From positions 666,942-730,941 of the forward strand of contig NZ_JACVON010000001.1 in assembly GCF_018882385.1 (NCBI RefSeq): a stretch of 64,000 nt of DNA. Direction: 5' to 3'. Positions within the stretch are counted from its first letter, which is position 1, and each line of letters begins with the position of its first letter. The stretch comes from Polynucleobacter sp. 30F-ANTBAC. Its GTDB lineage: Bacteria > Pseudomonadota > Gammaproteobacteria > Burkholderiales > Burkholderiaceae. Under the pieces are notes generated by a model. It was not told the DNA's origin. It saw only the letters and a program-made list of their open reading frames with translations, and ran no database searches. The translations under genes were made by a program, and so were the position numbers. Shown in pieces: positions 43,325 to 53,658 of the stretch.

Positions 43325-46306
43325 TTAAGCGAATCTCTCAATTTGACAAATGGTTGTTTTGGTTTCTTGCATCATTGTTACGCTGTCATAACCGTAAGTT
43401 GTTGCTGTATTCACAGCCTCACCACGGACAATCGGCGCCGCACCTTTTGGATACGCATCAAGGATGTCCTTACCTTGCCACCAACCTGAGAAGTGGAACG
43501 GTATAAACGCTGTATCAGGACCAACACGCTCAGTCACTAAAGCTTTCACTTTAATCTTGGCGCCTGTTGGAGATTTAACCCAAACATATTCACCATTGCG
43601 AATACCGCGCTTGTTAGCTGCTGCAGGGTTGATCTCAACAAAGTTGTCTTGTTGCAACTCTGCCAACCATGGGTTAGAACGAGTCTCCTCACCGCCACCC
43701 TCATACTCCACCAAACGGCCTGAAGTAAGGATGATTGGGAACTTCTCATATAACTTGTCAGCAACGTTCTTGTCTTGAATAGACTTGTAAAGCGTCGGCA
43801 AGCGCCAGAAGGCTTTCTTGTCATCATGCGTTGGATACTTAGCGACCAAGTCAGGACGTGTGCCATACAACGGCTCACGGTGCTGAGGAATTGGATCAGG
43901 GAAGTTCCAAACAACCGCACGAGCTTTAGCGTTACCAAATGGATGGCAACCGTGATTTTTCATAATCACACGAATCAAACCACCAGAAACATCTGTCTTC
44001 CAGTTTTTACCCTCTGCAGCTTTTTTCTCTGCATCAGTTAACTCATCCCACCATCCTAGTTTCTTAACTAGAACGTGATCAAACTCTGGGTAACCGGTCT
44101 TGATGTCTGCGCCCTTAGAGAATGAGCCATTCTCAGCCAAAAGACTCTTACCATCTTTTTCAATACCAAAGTTGGCACGGAAGTTACCACCACCATCCAT
44201 CACGTGCTTGCTGGTGTCATATAGATTTGGTGAGCCAGGATGCTTCATTTCTGGAGTACCGTAACAAGGCCATGGCAAACCGAAGTAGTCACCCGTTGTG
44301 TCGTAACCAGTTACTGGATCTTTACCACCTTTAGACTTCAATGTTTTCACATCAAACACGTGCATCATGCGCATGTGGGCTTTTAGACGCTCTGGCGAAT
44401 GACCTGAGTAACCAATCGTCCAAACTGATTTATTGATTTCGCGCAAGATGGATTCAATCTCAGGCTCTTTCCAATCTTTACCAGCGAACTTGCTTGTCAA
44501 CATCTTGTAGTTCTTCGATAACTCTTTACCAAAGCCTAACTTGTCAGCCATCGCTTGCATGATCACGTGGTCAGGTACTGATTCCCATAGTGGATCAATA
44601 ACCTTCTCACGCCATTGAACTGAACGGTTTGAAGCAGTAGCAGAACCACTTGTTTCAAACTGAGTTGCAGCTGGCAACAAGTAAACGGCACGATCTTTAT
44701 TAACTTGTGCGCCCTCAACTTGCATCGCAGCCATCGCAGCTGTAGCACTTGGATATGGATCTACAACAACTAATAGATCCAATTTATCCATGGCTTTCTT
44801 CATGTCTGTGCCACGAGTTTGTGAGTTTGGTGCATGACCCCAGTAGAAAACGCCCTTGACGTTACTATCTTGATCAATCAACTCATTCTTTTCTAGAACA
44901 GCGTCGATCCAACGTGAAACTGTTGTACCTGACTTCTCCATCATGTTTGGAGCAAACTGAGCTTTGATCCACTCATAGTCAACATCCCAAACACCTGCGA
45001 AATGCTTCCATGAACCCGCTGCCAAACCGTAGTAGCCAGGCAATGAATCTGGGTTAGGACCCACGTCAGTAGCACCTTGAACGTTATCGTGACCGCGGAA
45101 AATATTTGTACCGCCACCTGACTTACCAACGTTACCAAGAGCCAATTGCAAAATACAAGATGCACGAACCATCGCGTTACCGATTGTGTGTTGAGTCTGA
45201 CCCATACACCAAACGATCGTACCTGGACGGTTTTCATGAAGCGTCTTAGCAACCTTGAAAACTTCTGCCTCTGTTGCGCCACAAGCTTCTTCAACTTTAG
45301 CTGGAGACCACTTCTCTAGAACATCTTTCTTAACATCTTCCATACCGTATACGCGGTCGTTGATGTATTTCTTATCTTCCCAACCATTTTTAAAGATGTG
45401 ATAAAGAACACCGAACAAGAATGGAATGTCTGAGCCTGAACGAATACGCACATACTGATCAGCTTTTGCAGCAGTACGTGTGTAACGAGGATCCACCACA
45501 ATCATTTTGCAACCAGCTTCTTTAGCGTGGAGCATATGCAACATAGAAACTGGGTGAGCTTCAGCAGCGTTTGAACCAATATACAAAGCCGCTTTCGAGT
45601 TTTGCATATCGTTGTAGCTGTTTGTCATCGCACCGTAGCCCCAAGTGTTTGCAACACCGGCTACTGTTGTGGAGTGACAAATACGAGCTTGATGGTCTGT
45701 ATTGTTTGTACCGTAGAAAGAAACAAACTTACGTAGCAAGTAAGCTTGCTCATTGTTGTACTTTGAAGAACCAATGAAGAAAATGGAGTCTGGTCCAAAT
45801 TGCTTCTTCATTGACTTCATTTTTGCTGTGATCTCTTCTAATGCCTGATCCCAGCTAATCTTTTCGTACTTGCCGTTCACCAACTTCATTGGATACTTCA
45901 AACGGAATTCGCCATGGCCGTGTTCACGAATCGCAGCACCCTTGGCGCAGTGAGCACCTAGGTTAATTGGAGAATCAAAAACTGGTTCTTGACGAGTCCA
46001 AACACCGTTCTCTACCACTGCATCAATAGCACAGCCTACAGAACAGTGTGTACAAACTGTACGCTTAACTTCAATTTTTCCTTTACCGTCAGTCTTAGCA
46101 GCACCTGAAGCTTTTGCTTTTTGAACTAATGTTAGTTGTGATGCAGCAAGACCGACACCAACGCCTACACCTGAGCGCTTAAGGAATGTTCTGCGATCCA
46201 TCATTGGAATGGCAGACTGGAGGCTGCGAGCCAAACTACCCATCATTTGGGCTGAATGGTTTTTAGCAGCAGATACTTGTTGTGTTGATTTACGAATCAG
46301 ACTCAT
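43325..46306 (-). CDS. fdhA: Formate dehydrogenase catalytic subunit, Cys type
   Basis: A 993-residue molybdopterin (bis-MGD) oxidoreductase. A twin-arginine signal lies near 37-60 (DRRTFLKRSG), so it is exported folded with its metal. A 4Fe-4S motif starts at C85-x2-C88-x3-C92 with C120. The metal ligand is Cys210 in QARICHSTTVAG, coded by TGT, where E. coli FdnG/FdoG have selenocysteine. The tail RLVEYEGGGEETRSN ... FSGWWQGKDI is the dinucleotide-binding domain. It oxidises formate in the periplasm. The metal may be Mo or W; the tungstate importer in this window leaves both open. Confidence 0.96.
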   Translation of the reverse strand: MSLIRKSTQQVSAAKNHSAQMMGSLARSLQSAIPMMDRRTFLKRSGVGVGVGLAASQLTLVQKAKASGAAKTDGKGKIEVKRTVCTHCSVGCAIDAVVENGVWTRQEPVFDSPINLGAHCAKGAAIREHGHGEFRLKYPMKLVNGKYEKISWDQALEEITAKMKSMKKQFGPDSIFFIGSSKYNNEQAYLLRKFVSFYGTNNTDHQARICHSTTVAGVANTWGYGAMTNSYNDMQNSKAALYIGSNAAEAHPVSMLHMLHAKEAGCKMIVVDPRYTRTAAKADQYVRIRSGSDIPFLFGVLYHIFKNGWEDKKYINDRVYGMEDVKKDVLEKWSPAKVEEACGATEAEVFKVAKTLHENRPGTIVWCMGQTQHTIGNAMVRASCILQLALGNVGKSGGGTNIFRGHDNVQGATDVGPNPDSLPGYYGLAAGSWKHFAGVWDVDYEWIKAQFAPNMMEKSGTTVSRWIDAVLEKNELIDQDSNVKGVFYWGHAPNSQTRGTDMKKAMDKLDLLVVVDPYPSATAAMAAMQVEGAQVNKDRAVYLLPAATQFETSGSATASNRSVQWREKVIDPLWESVPDHVIMQAMADKLGFGKELSKNYKMLTSKFAGKDWKEPEIESILREINKSVWTIGYSGHSPERLKAHMRMMHVFDVKTLKSKGGKDPVTGYDTTGDYFGLPWPCYGTPEMKHPGSPNLYDTSKHVMDGGGNFRANFGIEKDGKSLLAENGSFSKGADIKTGYPEFDHVLVKKLGWWDELTDAEKKAAEGKNWKTDVSGGLIRVIMKNHGCHPFGNAKARAVVWNFPDPIPQHREPLYGTRPDLVAKYPTHDDKKAFWRLPTLYKSIQDKNVADKLYEKFPIILTSGRLVEYEGGGEETRSNPWLAELQQDNFVEINPAAANKRGIRNGEYVWVKSPTGAKIKVKALVTERVGPDTAFIPFHFSGWWQGKDILDAYPKGAAPIVRGEAVNTATTYGYDSVTMMQETKTTICQIERFA

Positions 46307-46352
46307 GGTTAAACCCTCAAAGATTCAAGAGAAATAAAAAACGCTTGTTTAA

Positions 46353-46553
46353 TTAAACAAGCGTTGTTTTGTAATATTTACGAACGTGATCAGAGACTTT
46401 GTAGCCTTTTGAGTCTTCAACCAATGACGCTGCTTGCTCAGCAATAGCTGTTCCAATAGAAGTTTGAGAAACAGCCGCTACAGCACCAGCTGCCAAACCT
46501 GTTGTTACAAAAAATTTCCTACGGGACTCTTTGTGATTATTTTTTTCACTCAT
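46353..46553 (-). CDS. Formate dehydrogenase region TAT-target protein
   Basis: A 66-residue protein with a twin-arginine signal (ESRRKFFVTTGLAAGAVAAV) and a short mature tail (KGYKVSDHVRKYYKTTLV). It matches the small family always found before fdhA in this class of operon. AGGAGA is upstream. It may aid TAT export or assembly of the catalytic subunit; the mechanism is unknown. The 200-base gap before it probably contains an internal promoter for the structural genes, but I cannot fix -35 and -10 elements. Confidence 0.87.
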   Translation of the reverse strand: MSEKNNHKESRRKFFVTTGLAAGAVAAVSQTSIGTAIAEQAASLVEDSKGYKVSDHVRKYYKTTLV

Positions 46554-46754
46554 GTCTATCTCCTATTTATTTGGAACAAGCCCTACTAATTTACATTCGC
46601 AACACTTGCATTTATGAGATAACTATAAACCTAATGACCTCAATTTGCATCAGACTGTATACAAAAATGCGTCAGTGGTTTCCCTTACTATCTGCCTTAT
46701 AGATAAAAACTATGGGAAGGTTATTATAAAAATTATAGGCATCTCAAAATATCG

Positions 46755-47414
46755 TTACTCAACCATATCCATGGCATAACCCTCAACTTCAAAGAAGGCT
46801 CTAGCCAATCCCGCAACGGCTTTGTAATGCTGGGTATTCGGATGATCCTCTATTGCAGCGCACAAATCAGGCAACCAAGAACGCATATGCTCATTGAAGA
46901 ACTTTTTTTGCTGAGTCAGATTAGCCACGCTTAAGTCATCGCCGGCGATCAAATAGCGCATCACTTCACACAAGGCGGCAATGTGATCTTCGCTCTCTGT
47001 CACCTCTTCAACAGACTCAAGACCTAACTCGTTCAGAGCATCTCTTAAACGAACCAAGGGCTTTTCATTTAAAAAGCCTGTTTGATAAAAAGATCCATAT
47101 AGAAAGATTTCTGGCTTACCAATACCAATAAATAAATCTTGGTACTCATCGGCCCACTCCTGAGCATTCGACTCTGAAGCCACACGAACTAATTCATCCC
47201 ATGCTTGTGTCATGGCTGCCTCAGCGGGAGCTCCAGCTCCTGAGCCATAGGCTGCGGATGCCGCGATGCGATGCAGTAAATCATCATCTGGGGCGATATA
47301 AAACAAGCTGGCTAATAAGCCATATAAGTCAGCACGCGCCACATCCTCCTCTAGGCCATCAGCACTTACTGAGGTTTTGAAATCATCTTCTAGCTGTTTT
47401 TCCATATCACTCAT
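46755..47414 (-). CDS. TorD-family molecular chaperone
   Basis: A 219-residue helical protein of the TorD/DmsD family, with the YQDLFIG ... YGSFYQTGFLNEKPL and EPEDHI-like SEDHIAALCEVM blocks. Such chaperones bind TAT signals and help insert the metal cofactor in the partner enzyme, here presumably FdhA. Its start overlaps the stop of the upstream multi-Fe-S gene (TGATG). Confidence 0.9.
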   Translation of the reverse strand: MSDMEKQLEDDFKTSVSADGLEEDVARADLYGLLASLFYIAPDDDLLHRIAASAAYGSGAGAPAEAAMTQAWDELVRVASESNAQEWADEYQDLFIGIGKPEIFLYGSFYQTGFLNEKPLVRLRDALNELGLESVEEVTESEDHIAALCEVMRYLIAGDDLSVANLTQQKKFFNEHMRSWLPDLCAAIEDHPNTQHYKAVAGLARAFFEVEGYAMDMVE

Positions 47415-49525
47415 CAGACCACATCATCATCGGTTGGTTTATTGATCATATCGACAACACGACAGTCGCTACACATTTTTAATCTCTCAGTTGCGGCACC
47501 AGAAAACGCCGCATGCAAGGAGAGCTTGCCAACCATTAACTCCACCATCTTCAAGGTGCCAAATGGTTTGCCACAACTAATGCAATGGAATGGCTTGGTC
47601 TCATTAAGAACGATTGTTTTCTTTCTAATCTCAGTAGTTTGCAAACGAGGTAAAAGACTTAAAGCACTTTCAGGACAAGTCTTAACGCACAAACCACACT
47701 GCACACAATTACGTTCGATGAATGACAGTTGCGGGGCTTCTTCGTTGTCACGTAAAGCACTCTCCGGACAGGCGCCCACGCAGGACATGCATAAAGTACA
47801 TGCATCTTGGTTAACCGCAATACCGCCGATTGGAGATCCTGCACCCAAAATTAATGGCTCAGTATCCGTTACCTTCTTGCTGGCATGCGCCATCAAATGT
47901 TCCAGAGCCGCCTCGAGTGTTTCACGTTTTTCATTTGAAAAACCAAACGTAGCAGGTGGGCACAAGGCATCTGTCGCCACCAAGGAACTTATGTCTTTCT
48001 CAAGAGCCACTGATGAGTCAGCTTGTAGCAACACAATACGATCTTTTGCGTATCCCAAACCCTCTGTTAATGAGCAAGCCAATTTCACCTGATCACTGAT
48101 TGCTTTTTGATACTCAGGCGCTTCTTCACCACTCAGCAAGACTGCTACTTGTGAGAAACCATGAGCCAACGATGCTAGCCAAAACTCAACACCCGTTGAA
48201 GCACTGTGATGCAAGCCCATCGGTATGACATGAGCAGGTACACCTTTAAATTTGGCTTTTTGAGTGGATGCCAAACGACCTAACTCTTGAATGAGTTCTT
48301 GCCCTTTGGTATCACTATGTAAAAGCAAACTTGGCGCCACTTTTGCACCAGCAGCACGATAAGCTTTACCCATCACGCGAACTTGCTGCCCCAAATAAGA
48401 GACGCTTGGGTAGTTATAGCGCATAGCCCCTGAAGGGCAGACTGTGGCACAAGCTCCGCAACCCATACAAAGATTAGGATTAACGCTCACCGTACCTTTG
48501 CCATCTCTAAACACTGAATCAATTGCAGCTGTGGAGCACACATCGACGCAGGCGGAACAGCCCACTTGACCATTCCGACCATGTGCACAAATCTTTTCGT
48601 TATAGGCAAAGAACTTGGGTTTCTCAAACTCACCCACCATGCCCATGATCTTTGTCACAGCAACGGCTTGTTCTAAGGGATCTGACTTAGGCGCAAAGTA
48701 ACCTTGAGGAGGCTGACTCATCTTCAAGATCGGCTCTTTAGAGAGATCCAAAATTAAGTCCCAACCTTCTGTACGACTTTCTTCTGTGCGACTAAAGTTA
48801 ATTGCGCCAATCGCGGAACATGACTTAACGCAAGAGCGATGACTCTTACATTTTTCTAAATCAATCTGGTAACTGAGGTCAATGGCGCCCTCAGGGCAAG
48901 CGTCAACGCAAGCACCGCATCGCGTACAAAGCTCTAAATCAATCGGATTCTTCTGCAACCATTCAATATTGAATGCGCCTAGGTAGCCTTTCAAACTCTT
49001 AACTTGACCGCTATAGACCGGGAAGTCTCTTGCCTCAGGAAGAACTCCAGAGCTCGTGCATAGCACGCCAACACTAAGATCTTTTGAGAGACGCTTAGCC
49101 CAATCCATAGCTACATCACCAGGGCCAATTATTAATAATCGTCCACCACTTTGATAGCTCACCGTGTTAACTGGGTCAGGATCAGGCAAAGCTGCTTTGG
49201 CTAGTAGTGCTGAAATTTTTGGCATGGCTTGCTTTGCATCAGCAGACCAACCACCCGTCTCACGAATATTGACAAATTTGATAGGCGCAACGAGCGCTTT
49301 TTCTTGCTCGCCAGCCACCTCATCAAATAAACGTTTTTCTTGAGTACACGCCAGCACAATCTCATCCGAGCCTTGGCAAGCCTCAATGAATGTGCCAATT
49401 TCTTGTCGACACAAAGCATTATTTAAGCGAATAGTTTTCGCTTCAACATCCAAACCTTTGGCTATTTGAACAATATCCAAAGGCATGGTTTGATTACAAC
49501 TACAAACGAGCGTTTTCTTTGTCAT
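47414..49525 (-). CDS. Multi-cluster 4Fe-4S ferredoxin protein of the fdh operon
   Basis: A 703-residue soluble protein. The N-terminal 190 residues contain Cys pairs and a nucleotide-binding-like stretch (GRLLIIGPGDVAMDWA). Then come ferredoxin modules with CTRCGACVDACP near 200, CxxC-rich segments near 310-370 (CSACVDVC, CMGCGACATVCP), CTLCMSCVGACP and CVQCGLCVKTCP near 580-625, and a CxxC/CxxC zinc-ribbon-like end (CISCGKP ... CSDCR). It could hold at least six clusters. Homologues sit in Burkholderiales formate dehydrogenase operons beside TorD and DUF3305/DUF3306. No signal peptide is seen, so it acts in the cytoplasm, perhaps in electron supply or maturation. Confidence 0.85.
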   Translation of the reverse strand: MTKKTLVCSCNQTMPLDIVQIAKGLDVEAKTIRLNNALCRQEIGTFIEACQGSDEIVLACTQEKRLFDEVAGEQEKALVAPIKFVNIRETGGWSADAKQAMPKISALLAKAALPDPDPVNTVSYQSGGRLLIIGPGDVAMDWAKRLSKDLSVGVLCTSSGVLPEARDFPVYSGQVKSLKGYLGAFNIEWLQKNPIDLELCTRCGACVDACPEGAIDLSYQIDLEKCKSHRSCVKSCSAIGAINFSRTEESRTEGWDLILDLSKEPILKMSQPPQGYFAPKSDPLEQAVAVTKIMGMVGEFEKPKFFAYNEKICAHGRNGQVGCSACVDVCSTAAIDSVFRDGKGTVSVNPNLCMGCGACATVCPSGAMRYNYPSVSYLGQQVRVMGKAYRAAGAKVAPSLLLHSDTKGQELIQELGRLASTQKAKFKGVPAHVIPMGLHHSASTGVEFWLASLAHGFSQVAVLLSGEEAPEYQKAISDQVKLACSLTEGLGYAKDRIVLLQADSSVALEKDISSLVATDALCPPATFGFSNEKRETLEAALEHLMAHASKKVTDTEPLILGAGSPIGGIAVNQDACTLCMSCVGACPESALRDNEEAPQLSFIERNCVQCGLCVKTCPESALSLLPRLQTTEIRKKTIVLNETKPFHCISCGKPFGTLKMVELMVGKLSLHAAFSGAATERLKMCSDCRVVDMINKPTDDDVV

Positions 49526-49579
49526 CCTCTACCTTCAGCCATTTAGGCAGTCTGCTTTATTGGCTTTTTATATTTAGTG

Positions 49580-50305
49580 CTAGGTCTTTTCAGATAGCTG
49601 ATCAGACTTAATTGTCATCATTTCTTCTTGCGAATTATTCAATTCTGCTGAATTTGCGACATTTATACCATTAGAGTTTTCATCAGGTGTGGTAGCCACA
49701 TCATCCAGCTTTTCCGGCTCTTCTTCAGCAGCTGTTAGCGCTGAACTAGCTGCGGCTTCATCCGCATCCAATTTAGCCAAACGCTCTTCGTAATCTTGTC
49801 TCTCAAGCAACTCCGCTTGAAGATCCGATTCCTTTTCCTCGGAAGTTTTAAATAAACCCAGCATGTGAGACTGATTCAGCTTTTTGAGCATCTCCAAAGG
49901 AATAGGATCAGGCTTGTTGTAGTCATCGATATAAATATCCAACCCATCCATGATGTTGTAGTGAGGGTCGGAAAATAACTTATTCAATGCAGCTTGCTGA
50001 ACGTTTGGATCAATTCCAGACTGGACGTAGGCCGAATAATCCGAATCTTTTGTGAGTTTTAAAACGTCTTCCAAGGTAGGCACCGCTGATTGCTCAGGCT
50101 GTACTGGCATTCCAGATTGAGAACTAACCCCATCGCCATCAACCGATTCACCCTTTGTCGACGTTTTTTGAACAGATGGGACAGACGCAGCCATTTCCTG
50201 TTGGGATAAATCAGGACCTTTGACTTTATTCTTTTCCTCAACAACTGGCTCATCCGTTTCAAGCCCAGCTTTACGTTTTGACCAGCGATTTAGGAATCCT
50301 GACAT
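49580..50305 (-). CDS. DUF3306 domain protein
   Basis: A 241-residue, very acidic and low-complexity protein. It starts with FLNRWSKRKAG, the family hallmark, and has one ordered core near 75-150 (TLEDVLKLTKDSDYSAYVQSG ... PHYNIMDGLDIYIDDY). It always pairs with DUF3305 in formate dehydrogenase operons and follows it here by 2 bases. The function is unknown; assembly of the enzyme is the usual guess. Confidence 0.85.
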   Translation of the reverse strand: MSGFLNRWSKRKAGLETDEPVVEEKNKVKGPDLSQQEMAASVPSVQKTSTKGESVDGDGVSSQSGMPVQPEQSAVPTLEDVLKLTKDSDYSAYVQSGIDPNVQQAALNKLFSDPHYNIMDGLDIYIDDYNKPDPIPLEMLKKLNQSHMLGLFKTSEEKESDLQAELLERQDYEERLAKLDADEAAASSALTAAEEEPEKLDDVATTPDENSNGINVANSAELNNSQEEMMTIKSDQLSEKT

Positions 50306-50307
50306 AC

Positions 50308-50829
50308 CTAGGCTCCATCCGTCTTAGGTCGATGAGCGCCTTTGAATGAAGCAGGACGAGCACGCTTCTTGGGCTCAGGCTTGTAATTTTCGGCAACATA
50401 AGCACTTAACCAAGCTGACGTTTCAGAATCAAGCGGAACATTTTCAACCGTCTCACCACCGTCTAATAATCTGCCCGCCTCGTAATAGCTCACACTCAGG
50501 AAGTGAGGGACGGCCAGAGCTTCTCCTCCGTCAGGGTGATCTTCCAGGCGCCACATTACAAACCAAGCTGGATAGGTGGCAGTGGCATTCAAATAATAGC
50601 CTTCAGCCTCATCAGGAAATAGCTGAAGCTCAAATCCTGTGTACAGCCACTTTTCAGCCAACTCATCTTTTCTCATGCAAACAGCTGGTCTACCCGCAAT
50701 CTGAAGATCTGCTTGTTTATGTGCAAACTGGCCAATATCAAAAACAACCTCATCGAGAATCCAGCGAAAAGATTGCCACGGGTTATCAATGAACTCCTTG
50801 CGCATCACAACAGCGAGCTGCAATTTCAT
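50308..50829 (-). CDS. DUF3305 domain protein
   Basis: A 173-residue soluble protein with the conserved WQSFRWILDEV and GFELQLFPDEAEGYYLNAT blocks and a basic tail (KPEPKKRARP). Partner of DUF3306 at the head of the formate dehydrogenase gene run. Only 10 bases separate it from the mrp gene upstream, so there is no room for a separate promoter except inside mrp. Confidence 0.85.
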   Translation of the reverse strand: MKLQLAVVMRKEFIDNPWQSFRWILDEVVFDIGQFAHKQADLQIAGRPAVCMRKDELAEKWLYTGFELQLFPDEAEGYYLNATATYPAWFVMWRLEDHPDGGEALAVPHFLSVSYYEAGRLLDGGETVENVPLDSETSAWLSAYVAENYKPEPKKRARPASFKGAHRPKTDGA

Positions 50830-50839
50830 AAGGCTCTAC

Positions 50840-51928
50840 TTAAGTATTTTGAACAACGATGGTTGGGAACTTACTGCTCATATCCTTTGACATTTCAGCA
50901 ACTTGAATTGCAATCTTGCGTGCAATACCTTTATAAATGCCACTGATAGCCCCATCTGGATCTTCAACCACAGTAGGTCGACCTGAATCAGCTTGAAGAC
51001 GGATGGATAAATTTAATGGCAAGCTACCCAAGAAATCAACGCCATATTCTTCACACATCTTCTTGCCGCCGTCCTGACCAAAAATATGCTCTTCATGGTT
51101 GCAGTTAGGGCAAACATAGGTACTCATATTTTCAACAATACCAATGATTGGAATACCCACTTTTTCAAACATTTTGAGGCCCTTACGAGCATCCAATAAG
51201 GCGATATCTTGAGGCGTTGTAACAATCACAGCACCAGTCACTGGCACCTTTTGAGAAAGCGTTAATTGAATATCGCCTGTTCCTGGCGGCATATCCACAA
51301 TCAAATAATCCAAATCTCGCCAGTTCGTTTGGCGCAATAACTGCTCCAAGGCAGAAGTCACCATCGGGCCACGCCAAACCATAGGGCTATCCGGATCAAT
51401 TAGAAAGCCGATCGAAATAGCCTGGATACCATGACCTTCCATGGGCTCAATGGTGTTTTCTTTGATTGACTCTGGTCTACCCGTAATACCCAACATCATC
51501 GGCTGGCTTGGGCCATAAATATCGGCATCCAACATTCCCACGGTGGCGCCCTCTGCTGCCAAGGCCAAAGCCAAGTTCACGGCTGTTGTGGATTTACCCA
51601 CACCGCCCTTACCACTTGAAATGGCAATGATGTTTTTAATGTTAGGCAGTAGGCTGACACCCCTTTGAACGGAATGCGCCACAATGCTCATCGTGACGTT
51701 AGCGCTGACGTTTTTAACGCCAGGAAGCTCGCGTAAGCAAGAAATAACCAACTTACGTATAAGGTCAATTTGGCTCTTAGCCGGATAAGCCAAGATGACA
51801 TCTAGTGTCACTTGGCCATCATCAACCTTGATGTTTTTGACAGATCTAGTAGAAATTAAATCTTTGCCAGTATTAGGATCTATAACGCTTTTAAGCGCAT
51901 TTTGGACATTTTCAACAGTTACCGACAC
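50840..51928 (-). CDS. apbC: Iron-sulfur cluster carrier protein ApbC/Mrp
   Basis: A 362-residue P-loop ATPase of the Mrp/NBP35 family. It has an N-terminal MIP18-like domain (about 1-85), the deviant Walker [10 protein letters not shown] (about 110-118) and the CxxC pair in [10 protein letters not shown] that holds a bridging 4Fe-4S cluster. It inserts Fe-S clusters into client proteins. Its tight upstream position to the cluster-rich fdh operon suggests co-expression. It is divergent from metG. Confidence 0.95.
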   Translation of the reverse strand: MSVTVENVQNALKSVIDPNTGKDLISTRSVKNIKVDDGQVTLDVILAYPAKSQIDLIRKLVISCLRELPGVKNVSANVTMSIVAHSVQRGVSLLPNIKNIIAISSGKGGVGKSTTAVNLALALAAEGATVGMLDADIYGPSQPMMLGITGRPESIKENTIEPMEGHGIQAISIGFLIDPDSPMVWRGPMVTSALEQLLRQTNWRDLDYLIVDMPPGTGDIQLTLSQKVPVTGAVIVTTPQDIALLDARKGLKMFEKVGIPIIGIVENMSTYVCPNCNHEEHIFGQDGGKKMCEEYGVDFLGSLPLNLSIRLQADSGRPTVVEDPDGAISGIYKGIARKIAIQVAEMSKDMSSKFPTIVVQNT

Positions 51929-51990
51929 ATCTATCTCCTAGTGCTATTTTTATAAATTCAGCCATTAACTATATCTGCAGACTAAAATCC

Positions 51991-53658
51991 ATGCCTATGC
52001 GTCGAATTTTAGTCACCTCCGCCCTACCTTATGCCAATGGCCAAATACATATTGGTCATTTGGTTGAATACATCCAAACCGATATCTGGGTTCGTTTTCA
52101 AAGAATGCGGGGGCATGAAGTTCACTACGTTGGTGCTGATGACACGCATGGTACTCCGATCATGCTCCGAGCTGAAAAAGAAGGCATTACCCCTAAGGAA
52201 CTGATTGCCAACGTTTGGAAAGAGCATAAAAGAGATTTTGATGATTTTTTAATATCTTTTGATAACTACTACTCCACCGACAGCGAAGAGAATAAAGTCT
52301 TATCCGAAGAAATTTACCTGAAATTACGTGATGCCGGTCTCATCGAAAAACGTGCCATTGAGCAAGCCTATGACCCGGTTAAAGAGATGTTCTTACCAGA
52401 CCGCTTTATTAAAGGTGAATGCCCGAAGTGCGGCGCCAATGATCAATACGGTGATTCTTGCGAAAAGTGCGGTGCAACTTATGCTCCAACTGATTTAAAA
52501 AATCCGTTCTCCGTAGTGAGTGGTGCGACACCTATTCGTAAAGTATCAGACCACTATTTCTTCAAATTATCTGACCCCCGTTGCGAGGCTTTTTTACGCA
52601 ACTGGACACAAGTGAAAACGCCTTTACAACCAGAAGCACGCAATAAGATGAAAGAGTGGGTTGGCGAGCCAGGCGAAAGCAAATTAGGTGACTGGGATAT
52701 TTCTAGAGATGCGCCTTATTTTGGCTTTGAAATCCCAGATGCCCCAGGCAAGTATTTTTATGTTTGGCTCGATGCCCCGATTGGCTACTACGCCAGCTTC
52801 TTAAATCTGTGTAAGCAAAAAGGTCTTAACTTTGATGAATGGACCAAAGCTGGCTCTGAGACAGAGCAGTACCACTTCATCGGTAAAGATATTTTGTATT
52901 TCCACACCTTATTTTGGCCAGCAACTCTCGAATTCTCCGGCTATCGCACGCCAACCAATGTTTTTGCGCATGGATTTTTAACCGTTGACGGCGAAAAGAT
53001 GAGTAAGTCGCGTGGCACATTCATCACGGCGCATAGCGTAATTGAATGTGGCTTAAATCCAGAATGGTTACGTTATTACTTTGCGGCCAAGTTGAATGCC
53101 AGCATGGAAGACCTTGATCTGAACCTTCAAGACTTTACTGCTCGAGTTAACAGCGACTTACTGGGCAAATACATCAATATCGCCAGCCGTAGCGCAGGCT
53201 TTTTAGTCAAACGTTTCGGCGGCATAGTGGATGACGGGGCCATGAGCCACCCACTTTTAGCTCAACTAGCAGAGGCTAGTAATGAGATTGCTGAGCTCTA
53301 CGAGACTCGCGAATTTGCTAAAGCACTCCGTCGCGTGATGGAATTGGCAGATTTAGTAAATGGATTTGTTGATACCAATAAGCCATGGGAAATTGCAAAA
53401 GATCCCGCACGTGAAAAAGAGTTGCAAACTGTTTGCAGCATTACTTTAGAAGCTTTCAGACGTTTAACACTTTATTTAAAACCCGTTGTACCTCAAGTGG
53501 CGGCAGGTGTTGAGAAATTCTTTGGCATTTCAGCGATGACATGGGAAGATATTGATCAACCGTTGAATAGCAAACAAGCCATTCAACCCTATCAACACTT
53601 AATGACTAGGATTGATCCTGTATTGATCGAGCAACTGATTGCAGCCAACCAGCAATGA
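51991..53658 (+). CDS. metG: Methionine-tRNA ligase, form without C-terminal tRNA-binding domain
   Basis: A 555-residue class I synthetase. HIGH is at 20-23, the zinc site uses C144, C147, C157 and C160, KMSKS is at 336-340, and the anticodon-binding helices run to the end. E. coli MetG continues for about 125 more residues with an EMAP-like dimer and tRNA-binding domain. Here the frame stops at the [11 protein letters not shown] helix and the next gene starts at the stop codon (ATGA). It is therefore probably a monomeric form, as in some bacteria, and not a frameshifted gene. The ATG six bases in is an alternative start. Confidence 0.96.
   Translation: MPMRRILVTSALPYANGQIHIGHLVEYIQTDIWVRFQRMRGHEVHYVGADDTHGTPIMLRAEKEGITPKELIANVWKEHKRDFDDFLISFDNYYSTDSEENKVLSEEIYLKLRDAGLIEKRAIEQAYDPVKEMFLPDRFIKGECPKCGANDQYGDSCEKCGATYAPTDLKNPFSVVSGATPIRKVSDHYFFKLSDPRCEAFLRNWTQVKTPLQPEARNKMKEWVGEPGESKLGDWDISRDAPYFGFEIPDAPGKYFYVWLDAPIGYYASFLNLCKQKGLNFDEWTKAGSETEQYHFIGKDILYFHTLFWPATLEFSGYRTPTNVFAHGFLTVDGEKMSKSRGTFITAHSVIECGLNPEWLRYYFAAKLNASMEDLDLNLQDFTARVNSDLLGKYINIASRSAGFLVKRFGGIVDDGAMSHPLLAQLAEASNEIAELYETREFAKALRRVMELADLVNGFVDTNKPWEIAKDPAREKELQTVCSITLEAFRRLTLYLKPVVPQVAAGVEKFFGISAMTWEDIDQPLNSKQAIQPYQHLMTRIDPVLIEQLIAANQQ

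Noticed and set aside
43546-43938. Long open frames inside fdhA, cphA and the multi-ferredoxin gene in other frames
   Set aside because: They lie fully inside well-supported genes, lack ribosome sites and give low-complexity peptides with no family resemblance.
43325-46306. Formate dehydrogenase might be a selenoprotein like E. coli FdnG/FdoG
   Set aside because: The metal-ligand position is Cys210 coded by TGT and the frame has no internal TGA, so no selenocysteine insertion is needed.
46554-46754. A ModE-type or sigma-70 promoter before the TAT-target gene
   Set aside because: Several AT-rich boxes can be drawn but none has both elements at proper spacing, and no ModE-like palindrome is present.
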